From the NCBI GenBank assembly GCA_002451275.1, contig DKBS01000035.1, forward strand, positions 1 through 24,282: a stretch of DNA of 24,282 nt, given 5' to 3'. A program made the translations under genes and the position numbers. The stretch is from Planctomycetaceae bacterium UBA6894. GTDB lineage: Bacteria; Planctomycetota; Planctomycetia; Gemmatales; Gemmataceae. Each line of letters opens with the position of its first letter. The first letter of the stretch is position 1. Under the pieces are notes generated by a model. That model was not told where the DNA came from, did no database searches, and saw only the letters and a program-made list of their open reading frames with translations. This document shows positions 1 to 8,004 of this stretch, in pieces.

Positions 1-52
1 CCAAAAGGGCAATAAATCCGGCAGCAATTCCGGCCGATCGGCAATCTTTCAG

Positions 53-76
53 AAAAAACAAAAGCAGCGCGCTTTT
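53..76 (-). terminator. Probable intrinsic terminator of mnmE
   Basis: Reading the minus strand just past the mnmE stop, AAAAGC (76-71) pairs with GCTTTT (65-60) around a five-base loop. The hairpin is followed by G and a run of six T (58-53). A short stem plus T-run directly after the last gene of the yidC-mnmE cluster fits a Rho-independent terminator. The stem is AT-rich and therefore weak. Confidence 0.5.
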
Positions 77-85
77 CAACAAACG

Positions 86-1477
86 CTATTTGCCAATACA
101 AAAACGGGAAAAGACACGGCCCAACAGATCATCGGAATACACCGTCCCCAGCACAGCTCCCAGTTCATCGATCGCCGCACGGACCTCGACCGCCACCAAT
201 TCCGCCGGGCCTTCATCCAAAACCAAACCATGCGCCGCACGCAGATGCTCCACCAACTGTTCGAGATGCTCCCTCCCCCGCGCCAGATGCGGAGCCACCT
301 GCCTGGAGCCTCTTTTTTTGGCTTCCTTTTCCACCAACTGCAAAAGCTCGGGCACACCCCGGCCGGTCAAGCCGCTCAATAACAAAGCATCCGCCCCCCC
401 GGCGACTTCCCCGGTGATTCGGTCAGCACAGGTGAGAACCCACAGGACCGGCACGCGTGCCCGGGACTGGTATGCCACATACCCTTCCAACTCGCCCCCC
501 GGCAAATCCACCGGCTGGCAAAGCAGAACCAGGTCGGCGCGCTCGCTTTCCGCCTGGCCCAGGGTTTGGGCCTGCTGTCCGATAATGTCCTCGGCTTCCT
601 GCCATCCGGCGGTATCGATCCACTCCACCGGGGTTCCATCCGGAAGCCGGGCCTTGCGGGAAAGCCAGTCGCGTGTGGTACCTGGCCGGTGGGAAACAAT
701 GGCGGCCTCGGCGTCGGAGAGACCTGCCAGACGGTTGAACAGGGTGCTTTTGCCCGCGTTGGGCACGCCCACCAGGGCCACGCGAAACTCCGAGGAAAGC
801 AACGAACGCCCCTGCATTTTCCGGGCCATCAACAGGGCATGCGCCAGCATGCCGGACAGCCGCCGCAATGAATCCTCGGCGGGCAACTGTGCGATATCCT
901 CCTCCACAAAATCGAGCCCGGCCTCGATGTCTGCCAGGTAATCCAGCAACTCCTCGCGCAGCCTGGCCATCGGCTCGCTGACGCCCCCCGCGTGCTGATC
1001 GAGGGCCTCGGCCAACTGCTCGGCACTGTTCGCATGGGTCAAACCCAGCAGGGCCTCTGCACGAACGAGATCGACACGGCCCGCCAGAAATGCCCGCAGG
1101 GTGAATTCCCCGGGCCCCGCCCCGCGCGCGCCCAAGGTGTTGAGGGTCTGGATTACAGCCTCCACGCAGGGCACGGCCCCCAAGCAATGGATCTCGGCCG
1201 CCTCCTGCCCCGTGTACCCGGTTCCCTGGTGCCATGTCCGCGCCATGGCGGGAATCGCCTCGGTCGGAAACCAACCGGTTGGCAGGAATTCGCCGTGGGT
1301 CCAGCGGAGAGAAAGCCCCCGGGCGGAAGAGCCGGGCAGGGGTTTCCACACAGCACCCAGCGCCGCAACGGCCCCCTTCCCCGAAAGCCGGACGACAGCG
1401 CGGCGCGCGGCCCCTGGCGCACTGGCCAGGGCCACGATCAGGTCATCCAGATTGGGAAGGCCAGAACCCTGCAGCAT
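86..1477 (-). CDS. mnmE: tRNA modification GTPase MnmE (TrmE)
   Basis: 463 residues, close to the usual ~455. MnmE works with MnmG to put the (carboxymethyl)aminomethyl group on U34 of certain tRNAs in the cytoplasm. The N-terminal tetrahydrofolate-binding domain (about 11-130) is followed by a helical region with an inserted G domain. Visible motifs are the P-loop GVPNAGKS (237-244) with the potassium-contacting Asn position kept, GTTRD (266-270), DTAG (288-291) and the C-terminal FCIGK that carries the essential Cys. The G4 motif, normally NKxD, reads TCAD (349-352), and the G5 region reads SGLTG instead of SA-type, so the nucleotide-specificity loops are divergent. The ATG start gives the expected N-terminus (DDLIVALASAPG). 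It lies 32 bases downstream of the yidC stop, the classic yidC-mnmE order; mnmG is not in the window. Confidence 0.95.
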   Translation of the reverse strand: MLQGSGLPNLDDLIVALASAPGAARRAVVRLSGKGAVAALGAVWKPLPGSSARGLSLRWTHGEFLPTGWFPTEAIPAMARTWHQGTGYTGQEAAEIHCLGAVPCVEAVIQTLNTLGARGAGPGEFTLRAFLAGRVDLVRAEALLGLTHANSAEQLAEALDQHAGGVSEPMARLREELLDYLADIEAGLDFVEEDIAQLPAEDSLRRLSGMLAHALLMARKMQGRSLLSSEFRVALVGVPNAGKSTLFNRLAGLSDAEAAIVSHRPGTTRDWLSRKARLPDGTPVEWIDTAGWQEAEDIIGQQAQTLGQAESERADLVLLCQPVDLPGGELEGYVAYQSRARVPVLWVLTCADRITGEVAGGADALLLSGLTGRGVPELLQLVEKEAKKRGSRQVAPHLARGREHLEQLVEHLRAAHGLVLDEGPAELVAVEVRAAIDELGAVLGTVYSDDLLGRVFSRFCIGK

Positions 1478-1492
1478 GCGACGCTCTCGTAA

Positions 1493-1508
1493 CCGGCCGA
1501 AAGGCCGG
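1493..1508 (-). other. Hairpin between yidC and mnmE
   Basis: A perfect six-base-pair GC stem (CCGGCC/GGCCGG) with a four-base loop occupies half of the 32-base gap between the yidC stop and the mnmE start. On the plus strand the loop is GAAA, on the minus (transcribed) strand TTTC. No T-run follows, so I do not call it a terminator. It could affect mRNA stability or coupling between the two genes. Confidence 0.4.
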
Positions 1509-1509
1509 A

Positions 1510-3906
1510 TCAGCGCTTCTTGCCTTGTTTTTTAGGATTGGCTTGTTCTTCGATCTTTTGCCGTACCGTGTTCATCCACTGGCCGAAGATCCCGGGTTTG
1601 GCGTCCGCTGGCTTGTTTTCCCGCACGGTGAGCAGCGAGGAAAGGTCGGCGTTTTTCGCTGGCTTGAGGAGCTGCCGTTCAGTCAGGCCCCAGATGCTGG
1701 AAGTGATGAAGTAGATACACAAACCCGCTGGAACCCGGTAGAACAGGACGCTCATGAAAACGCTCATGTACAGCATTATATTCTGCTGATTTTTCATATC
1801 GTCGTTGGCGGGGGGCGGCATGAACAGCTTTTGCTGCACCACCATCAACCCCATCGAGAAAATGGGCAGAAGGTTGAAAAAGGGCCCCAGGTAAACGAAT
1901 CCACCGTAATCGACCGGCCGGGTGAGAAAAGGAACCGACTCACCCCAATAGAACATCATGTCCGGGGACGCGAGATTTTTGATCCATGTGAATTCCATCG
2001 CGTGCAAGCGCAGCTCGATGCTCTCCTGGAAGGCGAAATAAAGCCCCATGAAGATGGGCATCTGCAAAAACACCGGCAGGCACCCTGAAGCAGGGTTGAT
2101 GCCATACTTCTTGTACATGTCCATCTGGGCCCGGGCCAAAGCCTGGGCATCACCCTGGTGCTTCTTTTGCAATTCCTTCAGTTGAGGAGCAAGCGCCTGC
2201 ATCTTCAGGTTGGACAGGGCCTGCCTTTTGCTGATCGGAAACATGGACAGACGCACCAGCACGGTGAGCAGGATGATGCACAACCCGTAGCCGGGTATGA
2301 CCAGGTGCATGTACCCCAGCACCTGGTGCATCAGGTTGGTGAAGAACATCACCACCTTGGAGAATCCGCCGCAGAGGAACCAGGAACCAAACGCGGAGGG
2401 GTAATCCACCAAAGAGTACAGGCGCAAGCCCTCCGAGTATTGCTTGATAACGGAGGATTGCACGCTCTTCTCGCCACGGAAAAACGACATCAACGACGGC
2501 TTGGCGGGGCCGTTGTACAGCACATAGTCGTGGCTGATGGCGCTGCCGGGCTTCAATGCCACCGTTTCGGTTCCCAAACGCACCGTGGCGTCGGAAACCC
2601 ACAGGGTGTTCGTGGCGTTGGGATCCACCAGATCCATCGCGACAAATTGATGGCTGTTGGGTCCGGCCTCGGGCTCCCAGGTGTACAGGATGCTCACTTC
2701 CCGACTGGGAAGGCTGACCCCATCCATGACAGGTTTGGAATCGGCTCCCAGACCTCCAAATCGATCGGCCAACGCCTTGGAAATCCGGAAGCTGCTCCGG
2801 GAGGGCTGTTGCTGCCCGCCACCTGTCAAAATGTCGATCTGCCCCTTGGCGGGATCATAATCCACCAGATACCCGCGGCTGACTGCGGTCTCGACCGTGG
2901 ATTGGCAATGACGAATGGGGACAACCTTCGGGTCACGGAGCGCGATCACCGAGGCGAAATACTGGGTCTGGATGCCTGCAAACCTCAGGCGTTTGGGGGA
3001 AGCCGGGTCCCCACCCAAAGGAGCCGGTTCCGAGCCCAAGCTGGAAGCCATGGCCCGCATGTCGTGAACCAGCCGCTCAAACGCGCCATTGTCACGCTCA
3101 AGGCCAAACACGGCATTGCGAAATACCTGCACATACCAGTCGCCCTCAATGGGCAACCCGCGTGGGCCAACGATCTGGTACCGGAACGGGTGCTCTGCAC
3201 CGTCTGCCGAGGAGGCTGAGACATTCAGATCGATGTGGTAATCACCGGGGGCCAGCCGGAATGTCTTGACGAGTTTGATGCCATCGACCTCGGTTTCAAA
3301 AACAACCTCGTCCCCCGAACCGCCATCCTTGGTTTGGAACTTGCCGGTCTTGTGCTTCCAAACCCGTTTCAGCAATTCATCGGAAGGCTGCTCGGTGGCC
3401 CCTTTGGGATAATGCAAAAGACCAAAGGAACCGGGCTGGTATTCCGGGCAATTCGGTATCGGGCTGCGGGGAATCAGGTCCAGCTTTTCACCGGTGGCCT
3501 TGCCATCGGAATCAGCCCCACCGAAATCACGCAGACGAACCTGACGAACCATGGCGCCACGCGGGTCAAACCAGACCTGCAGGTGCCCCTCGGAACCTAG
3601 CGAAACCAGTTCTGCTTCCGGCGTGTTGGTCCAGTTCAGGGGCCCGCTGGAGGCCGGGCGGGCCTGCATGCCAACAGTGTTCCCCGCCTTAGCCTCCGGG
3701 GAGCCCGGGGAGGGCTGATCTCCCTTTGCCGTTTCGGCCTTGTCACTTTTGCTGTCCGAATTTTTTCCTGCTTCGTCCCGGGCGACCTGATCCGGTTTGT
3801 TTTGCGGTGGCCAAATGATCTGGCCAATCCAGATCCACCCCAAGGCCAGGATGGTGCTGGTGATCAGGAAAACAAAAAAATTCGAGTTGGAACGTTGTTC
3901 CGTCAT
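1510..3906 (-). CDS. yidC: Membrane protein insertase YidC
   Basis: 798 residues from the ATG at 3906; a TTG 12 bases upstream (3918) would add four residues. Neither start has a strong ribosome binding site, so I chose the ATG. YidC inserts and folds proteins in the cytoplasmic membrane, alone or with SecYEG. There is an N-terminal membrane anchor (about 9-33), then a charged, low-complexity linker and a large periplasmic beta-type domain to about residue 500. The conserved insertase core follows: hydrophobic segments near 516-557, 608-628, 668-691 and 711-741. The core carries the hydrophilic-groove arginine in LVRLSMFP (about 552), the cytoplasmic coiled segment after it, and GCLPVFLQMPIFMGLY. 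The tail is basic (KKQGKKR), as in ribosome-binding YidC proteins. It is longer than the E. coli protein (548) because of the linker and periplasmic part. mnmE follows; rnpA and rpmH are not adjacent. Confidence 0.95.
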   Translation of the reverse strand: MTEQRSNSNFFVFLITSTILALGWIWIGQIIWPPQNKPDQVARDEAGKNSDSKSDKAETAKGDQPSPGSPEAKAGNTVGMQARPASSGPLNWTNTPEAELVSLGSEGHLQVWFDPRGAMVRQVRLRDFGGADSDGKATGEKLDLIPRSPIPNCPEYQPGSFGLLHYPKGATEQPSDELLKRVWKHKTGKFQTKDGGSGDEVVFETEVDGIKLVKTFRLAPGDYHIDLNVSASSADGAEHPFRYQIVGPRGLPIEGDWYVQVFRNAVFGLERDNGAFERLVHDMRAMASSLGSEPAPLGGDPASPKRLRFAGIQTQYFASVIALRDPKVVPIRHCQSTVETAVSRGYLVDYDPAKGQIDILTGGGQQQPSRSSFRISKALADRFGGLGADSKPVMDGVSLPSREVSILYTWEPEAGPNSHQFVAMDLVDPNATNTLWVSDATVRLGTETVALKPGSAISHDYVLYNGPAKPSLMSFFRGEKSVQSSVIKQYSEGLRLYSLVDYPSAFGSWFLCGGFSKVVMFFTNLMHQVLGYMHLVIPGYGLCIILLTVLVRLSMFPISKRQALSNLKMQALAPQLKELQKKHQGDAQALARAQMDMYKKYGINPASGCLPVFLQMPIFMGLYFAFQESIELRLHAMEFTWIKNLASPDMMFYWGESVPFLTRPVDYGGFVYLGPFFNLLPIFSMGLMVVQQKLFMPPPANDDMKNQQNIMLYMSVFMSVLFYRVPAGLCIYFITSSIWGLTERQLLKPAKNADLSSLLTVRENKPADAKPGIFGQWMNTVRQKIEEQANPKKQGKKR

Positions 3907-3967
3907 GAAAAGCCCCAAGCTGGAGGAGGCGCCAAGTGGCTATGGGAAAGATTAGGAAAGCGGGGGA

Positions 3968-4729
3968 CTATCGGCCTTCCCGCAGTCGGTCGCCCAGGAA
4001 ATTATCCAGCTGGGGAACAGCATAGATTTTGCCAATCGTGGCTTCGATGTCGTATTCCACCCGCCGGTAATAGAGGGTGCCGCCATCCTGAAGGACATAG
4101 CAGGATCGCCAGTCACCATCCCGGGGCTGCCCCACGGACCCGACATTCACGAGGGAACGCTGGTCACCCAGGCTAATCTCGTACTGGTGCTCCTCGGGCA
4201 CCTTGAACTCAAAAGGCCCCCCCTTCCCACCCTCGACGAAAACACCGGGAACATGGGTGTGCCCCTGGAAGCAGTACTGCTCGACCCGGGCGAAGATCTG
4301 ATCCATCTTGCGGCTGTTGAAAATATCATCCGGGAACACATACTCATTCAGCGGGTTGCGGGCCGACCCGTGCACGAACAAAAGATTCCCTTCACGATGG
4401 CTGCGGGGACGCTCATTGAGGAAATCCCACCGGCGCTGCCGGTCTTCGGGCTTCTCGAATGAATTTTCCAGTTGGTCCCGGGTCCAGAAAATGGCCTTTT
4501 CAGCGGTCGGGTTGAATCCCTCGGGGTCGTAGAGGGCCCCTTGGTCATGGTTGCCCAAGAGCACCATGTTGAAGCCCATGACAATGTCCACGCATTCGCG
4601 CGGATTGGGACCGTATCCCACCACATCGCCCAGGCAATAGATCTCGGTCACGCCATGTCGGCGTATGTCTTCCAGAACAGCCTGAAGCGCTTCCAGATTT
4701 CCGTGTATGTCTGAAACAATAGCCCGCAC
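3968..4729 (-). CDS. Calcineurin-like metallophosphoesterase
   Basis: 253 residues with the complete metallophosphoesterase signature: DIHGN (7-11), GD (34-35) in GDVVGYGPNP, GNHD (59-62), VHG (119-121) and GHTH (156-159). These residues bind two divalent metals and the phosphate. The size and the DxHGN...GDVVGYGP...GNHD arrangement match the Metallophos_2/YfcE-like group of small cytoplasmic phosphodiesterases. The substrate cannot be told from sequence; 2',3'-cyclic nucleotides, dinucleotide polyphosphates or protein phosphates are all handled by relatives. The start is GTG, with GGGAG nine bases upstream on the minus strand. It is the first gene of a cluster with yidC (about 60 bases downstream) and mnmE, behind a good promoter near 4877-4849. 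Confidence 0.85.
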   Translation of the reverse strand: MRAIVSDIHGNLEALQAVLEDIRRHGVTEIYCLGDVVGYGPNPRECVDIVMGFNMVLLGNHDQGALYDPEGFNPTAEKAIFWTRDQLENSFEKPEDRQRRWDFLNERPRSHREGNLLFVHGSARNPLNEYVFPDDIFNSRKMDQIFARVEQYCFQGHTHVPGVFVEGGKGGPFEFKVPEEHQYEISLGDQRSLVNVGSVGQPRDGDWRSCYVLQDGGTLYYRRVEYDIEATIGKIYAVPQLDNFLGDRLREGR

Positions 4730-4848
4730 TTACAAGGCTCCCGGCGCTGTACCAGTCCCGTCGTGGCCGCTGGTGCCCGTTGGCAGGCGGAATCCCTTGC
4801 AAGAGATGTTCCCAAACGGCTGGAAATGGAATTTCCCAACCAACTAGC

Positions 4849-4877
4849 ATTTTCAAAGTGCGGGGAGGGGATGTCAA
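4849..4877 (-). promoter_or_regulatory. Sigma70-type promoter for the metallophosphoesterase-yidC-mnmE cluster
   Basis: On the minus strand a perfect -35 TTGACA (4877-4872) is followed after exactly 17 bases by GAAAAT (4854-4849), a 4/6 match to the -10 consensus. Transcription would start near 4842, leaving a leader of about 113 bases before the GTG at 4729. It is the best housekeeping-type promoter I could find by eye in the window. Confidence 0.45.
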
Positions 4878-4889
4878 GCCCCGGAAAAC

Positions 4890-4920
4890 CCAAGACCCGT
4901 GGCGACTTAGGGACTCTTGG
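4890..4920 (-). terminator. Possible terminator overlapping the stop of the secreted subtilase-like gene
   Basis: CCAAGA (4890-4895) and TCTTGG (4915-4920) form an inverted repeat, extended by CCC/GGG with a small bulge. The repeat spans the TAA stop at 4909-4907. On the minus strand it is followed by GTTTTCC, so the T-run is short. It may separate this gene from the downstream metallophosphoesterase cluster, which has its own promoter. Confidence 0.35.
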
Positions 4921-7588
4921 CAGGTTGGCCCAACTCTGGCACCCGATCCGGCTGGGAAACCACGAAACCCGCGGCTGGCAGCCAGCCCATTTTGCGGTGC
5001 ATCACCCAGTCAATCAGCTCCGGGGATTCCCCTTTACCCAGTTTTTGAACCACATCCGCGCCAGCCTGTGCCATGGCATCCAGAAACTTGCCTCCATCCA
5101 CGGCTGGCACCACCAACTCAGGCTTGGGCCTGCGATCGGGTTCCAGGGCATTGGCCGGATTGGACTTGTTGGGGGGCCTGGTGGCAATTGCCAGCGCACG
5201 ACGGGCTTGGGCGGGAACAGGCAACCATGCGGGTGTGCCAAAAGTGTCCACGCCATGGTAGGCCAATGAAACCGGGTCCCCATGCAGGGATCGGCACAAA
5301 ATCCGCATCGGGGTGACCGGGGTGAAGGTGCTGGCCGGGGTCGCGCCCAGTTGGTCAGGCATGGTGTTCCTCGGGGGACTGCCCTCAACCTGAAGGGCAT
5401 ACTCCCCGGGCTCTGCCAGCGTGATGGTCAGTTGCTGCTCCCAGGTCGAACTGTGAACCTCCTGCAGGATCTTCTGGGCCACACCATCGGCACTGCCAAC
5501 CGGGGTCCACAAGGCGTCCGCCCCGTCCCCACTCATCTTGCGGACTACCAGCAACCGCATGGAACGAATCGGATCCTCCAGGAATTGCGAGTAGTTCTGC
5601 ACCAACTCGGATCGCACCGATTCCCGCCACTGGACCGTGAGCCGGACGGTTGCGGGTGACGCCAAGTTTCGGCTGGTCCCGGCCACCTTGGCCGCCGGAT
5701 CCGCCATTTTACCCCAAACCAGAGGCAAAAACTCGGCCCCATGCGCCCGGTCAGCCTTCACGCTGGGGGCAAACTCCAGCAATTGGTTGTGGTTCGCATC
5801 CTGAGCTGTTCCGCTCCACACCATGGAACTCAGGTCCGGGGCGGCCTGGAACCAGATGATCTTCCGGGCCAGGGCATCGTCCAGGTACCGCGAAAGGGTG
5901 GCGCTTCCATCCAGCGGGTGCCCTTCAGCCCACGCAAGCCCGCTTAGGACAACATTGGCAGTGGCCAGTTCCAGCAGGTGGCCACGGTGCAACCGCAACG
6001 CACGATCCAACTGCCCGGCTGCCACCGCGTCGTTTTTGCATTTTTCCAGGCCGTCCCGAACCTCGGCCTTGCGCTTCAACACAGCCTCGGTGTCCCCCTC
6101 GGCATTCAGGAAAAGCGATTCCTGTTCATCGGTCAGCCTGGCTTTCATGGTCTCCAGGCGGGCTATCTCGGTAGCCACTTCCGCCGCCCTCGCCCCCAAC
6201 AGCCCGTCCTGAAGGGCGCCACCCCGCATGGCTTGCAGCATGCGGCCCAACATGGCCGGTGACCGCGAATCGATCCGCACCAGAATCAGGCGGGTGCCCT
6301 TGGAGCGATCTGCCAACCCGCTTGCCAGCAGGGCCCCCTCGCCATTGGCGTCGCCCGGTTCAGGGAAAGGATCGGGCTGGAACAAGGAATTCCGCTCACG
6401 GGTGAGGTCGAGCATGTGCGCGGTGGGCACCAGCTTTTGCCAGCCCCGGAAATCATCATGCACCACCACCACCAGAGGGGACCGGTAATCCAACCGCGCC
6501 CCGGGCACATTGCAGCGGGTGGAAAGCGGTGACCCCACCTGCCTGGGCAGGTCGGTCCTGGCCAATGCGCCCGCTTCCCGAACCGCGTCGCGGGGCAGGC
6601 GTACCACCGCCACATCGGGCTGCTGGGCGATTTTCATCGCCTGTTCCATGTTCACGCGGACCGAAAGAAGGGGGCCGATTCTTCCTTCCAGGATGGCCCC
6701 CTCGCCAAGCGCCCCCCACCATGGAAGATCGGTAACATCTTCGGCCACGGTCAGGGGAACCACCCGGTTGAGGACTACCTCCAACCGGACCGCCTGCGTG
6801 GCTGCCGCGCCGGCGTCGGCCATCGGCTGGGCCGGTCGGGGCGCATCGGTCCCGAGTTTTTGCCCCTCGGCAGACGGCTCCACCATCCGTGAAAAAAGGG
6901 ACCGCGAGTCGGGCGGAATCTTGCGCAGGTATCCCTCGGGAGGCACCGGTTTCTCCACCGGCTGGAAGCTCGCTTCCTCCCCCGCGATGAGGAGCGCCAC
7001 CGGTGCGAAGCCCGCCGACTTGCCGGCGGCGTCCTTGTTCAGCGCGCGCAATACCGGGGCCAACTTCTCGGCTGGCAACGAGCCGATCATGCGTTGGAAA
7101 TGGTTGTGGTCGTACCCGTAGGCTTCCTGGAACCCCTGGTCCTGCAAAAGCGTCCGCGTGTTGCGAAAACGGCGCAGCAGTTCGCGGTCATCACCCCCGG
7201 TGACCAGGCGGGCTTCCACCTGGATCACCTTGCCTTTGGCAGGAGGCTCGGTCCCCACCCGCCACAAAACTGCTCCGAGGATGGTTGGCGCCAGGGTGAG
7301 GTCGTTTTCCCTGCCTTTGGGGACGACGCCATGCACGAAACTGAGGCCCTTCTCGGAAGCGAACTGCCGCACCTCATCCTCTGTCCAGGAGAGTTTGGCC
7401 CCGGCACGCTCCACCTCCTGGCGGATGGTCTGGTACTGCTCCAGCCGCTGCTCGCGGTTTTCGGGATGAAATCGGCCTAGCAGGTCGAACTCGTATCCCT
7501 TGGAGGGCACCGGTTGACCGTTGGGCTGCGCCTGACCCAAACCGGCAAGGCACCCCACCAGGCAGACCAACGCTGTTCCATGCATCAT
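4907..7588 (-). CDS. Secreted subtilisin-like protein, probably catalytically inactive
   Basis: 893 residues from the ATG at 7588, which has AGAGG about eight bases upstream. TTG starts at 7615 and 7633 stay open and would add a positively charged n-region (R, K, R) before the hydrophobic stretch ALVCLVGCLAGLG, so an upstream start is possible. The product is probably exported; LVGC resembles a lipobox. I see no strong family match over the first ~350 residues. From about 370 the order of elements resembles a subtilase fold: a beta-strand ending in HDDFRGW (about 377-383, Asp region); a Gly-rich helix start at the His region without the His (GDANGEGALLASGLA); a segment WFQAAPD (about 579-585) where active enzymes have AAGN, followed by a D-N-N-rich loop; then KPELVVPA, where active enzymes have KPDV-AP. 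The GTSxA serine motif is absent; DGGKFLDAMAQA stands at that place. A helical, charged insert lies near 465-550. The fold assignment is inference. Confidence 0.6.
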   Translation of the reverse strand: MMHGTALVCLVGCLAGLGQAQPNGQPVPSKGYEFDLLGRFHPENREQRLEQYQTIRQEVERAGAKLSWTEDEVRQFASEKGLSFVHGVVPKGRENDLTLAPTILGAVLWRVGTEPPAKGKVIQVEARLVTGGDDRELLRRFRNTRTLLQDQGFQEAYGYDHNHFQRMIGSLPAEKLAPVLRALNKDAAGKSAGFAPVALLIAGEEASFQPVEKPVPPEGYLRKIPPDSRSLFSRMVEPSAEGQKLGTDAPRPAQPMADAGAAATQAVRLEVVLNRVVPLTVAEDVTDLPWWGALGEGAILEGRIGPLLSVRVNMEQAMKIAQQPDVAVVRLPRDAVREAGALARTDLPRQVGSPLSTRCNVPGARLDYRSPLVVVVHDDFRGWQKLVPTAHMLDLTRERNSLFQPDPFPEPGDANGEGALLASGLADRSKGTRLILVRIDSRSPAMLGRMLQAMRGGALQDGLLGARAAEVATEIARLETMKARLTDEQESLFLNAEGDTEAVLKRKAEVRDGLEKCKNDAVAAGQLDRALRLHRGHLLELATANVVLSGLAWAEGHPLDGSATLSRYLDDALARKIIWFQAAPDLSSMVWSGTAQDANHNQLLEFAPSVKADRAHGAEFLPLVWGKMADPAAKVAGTSRNLASPATVRLTVQWRESVRSELVQNYSQFLEDPIRSMRLLVVRKMSGDGADALWTPVGSADGVAQKILQEVHSSTWEQQLTITLAEPGEYALQVEGSPPRNTMPDQLGATPASTFTPVTPMRILCRSLHGDPVSLAYHGVDTFGTPAWLPVPAQARRALAIATRPPNKSNPANALEPDRRPKPELVVPAVDGGKFLDAMAQAGADVVQKLGKGESPELIDWVMHRKMGWLPAAGFVVSQPDRVPELGQPAKSP

Positions 7589-8004
7589 GGTCAAACCTCT
7601 TTTGGCCAGCCTCAAGGCGGGAGCCGGCCGCAAAACCCCGCAATCAGCGCGCGCACCTCATCAACCAGGCGGGAAATCAAACGGATCCATGGCGCGCTTT
7701 GCCCGAAAAATCGGGGTATCGGCTGAAGCCTACCCGACAATCCGGCCACGGCGTGCAAGGTGGCCACGGCCTTTCCCATTCCAACCAGATGCGGCGGCAA
7801 CACTCTTGGAAATCCCGTCAAATTCTACGCAGCCGATCCCCCCCCCTTGTCCGGAGCAATCCCCCGGCGAAAGATGAGAAAAGGGGGACGCGAGCAATTT
7901 CGCCTCAAGTTTCCCGGGGAGCCCCTCGGTTTCCCCGGCGGAATTTGTGGGCTAGTCTCTACTAAAGGCACGATGCCCAACCCCTATGGAAAAGACGCCA
8001 CGCC
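7589..8004. other. Divergent intergenic region between the subtilase-like gene and trpD
   Basis: 416 bases between two divergently read genes. I find no tRNA, tryptophan-rich leader peptide, T-box or convincing intrinsic terminator. A TACTAA at about 7959-7964 could serve as a -10 for trpD, but no -35 match lies 17 bases upstream. On the minus strand a 55-codon open frame (7779-7612) begins with ATG and ends just before the subtilase-like gene; it has no clear ribosome binding site and I cannot confirm it as a gene. Confidence 0.4.
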
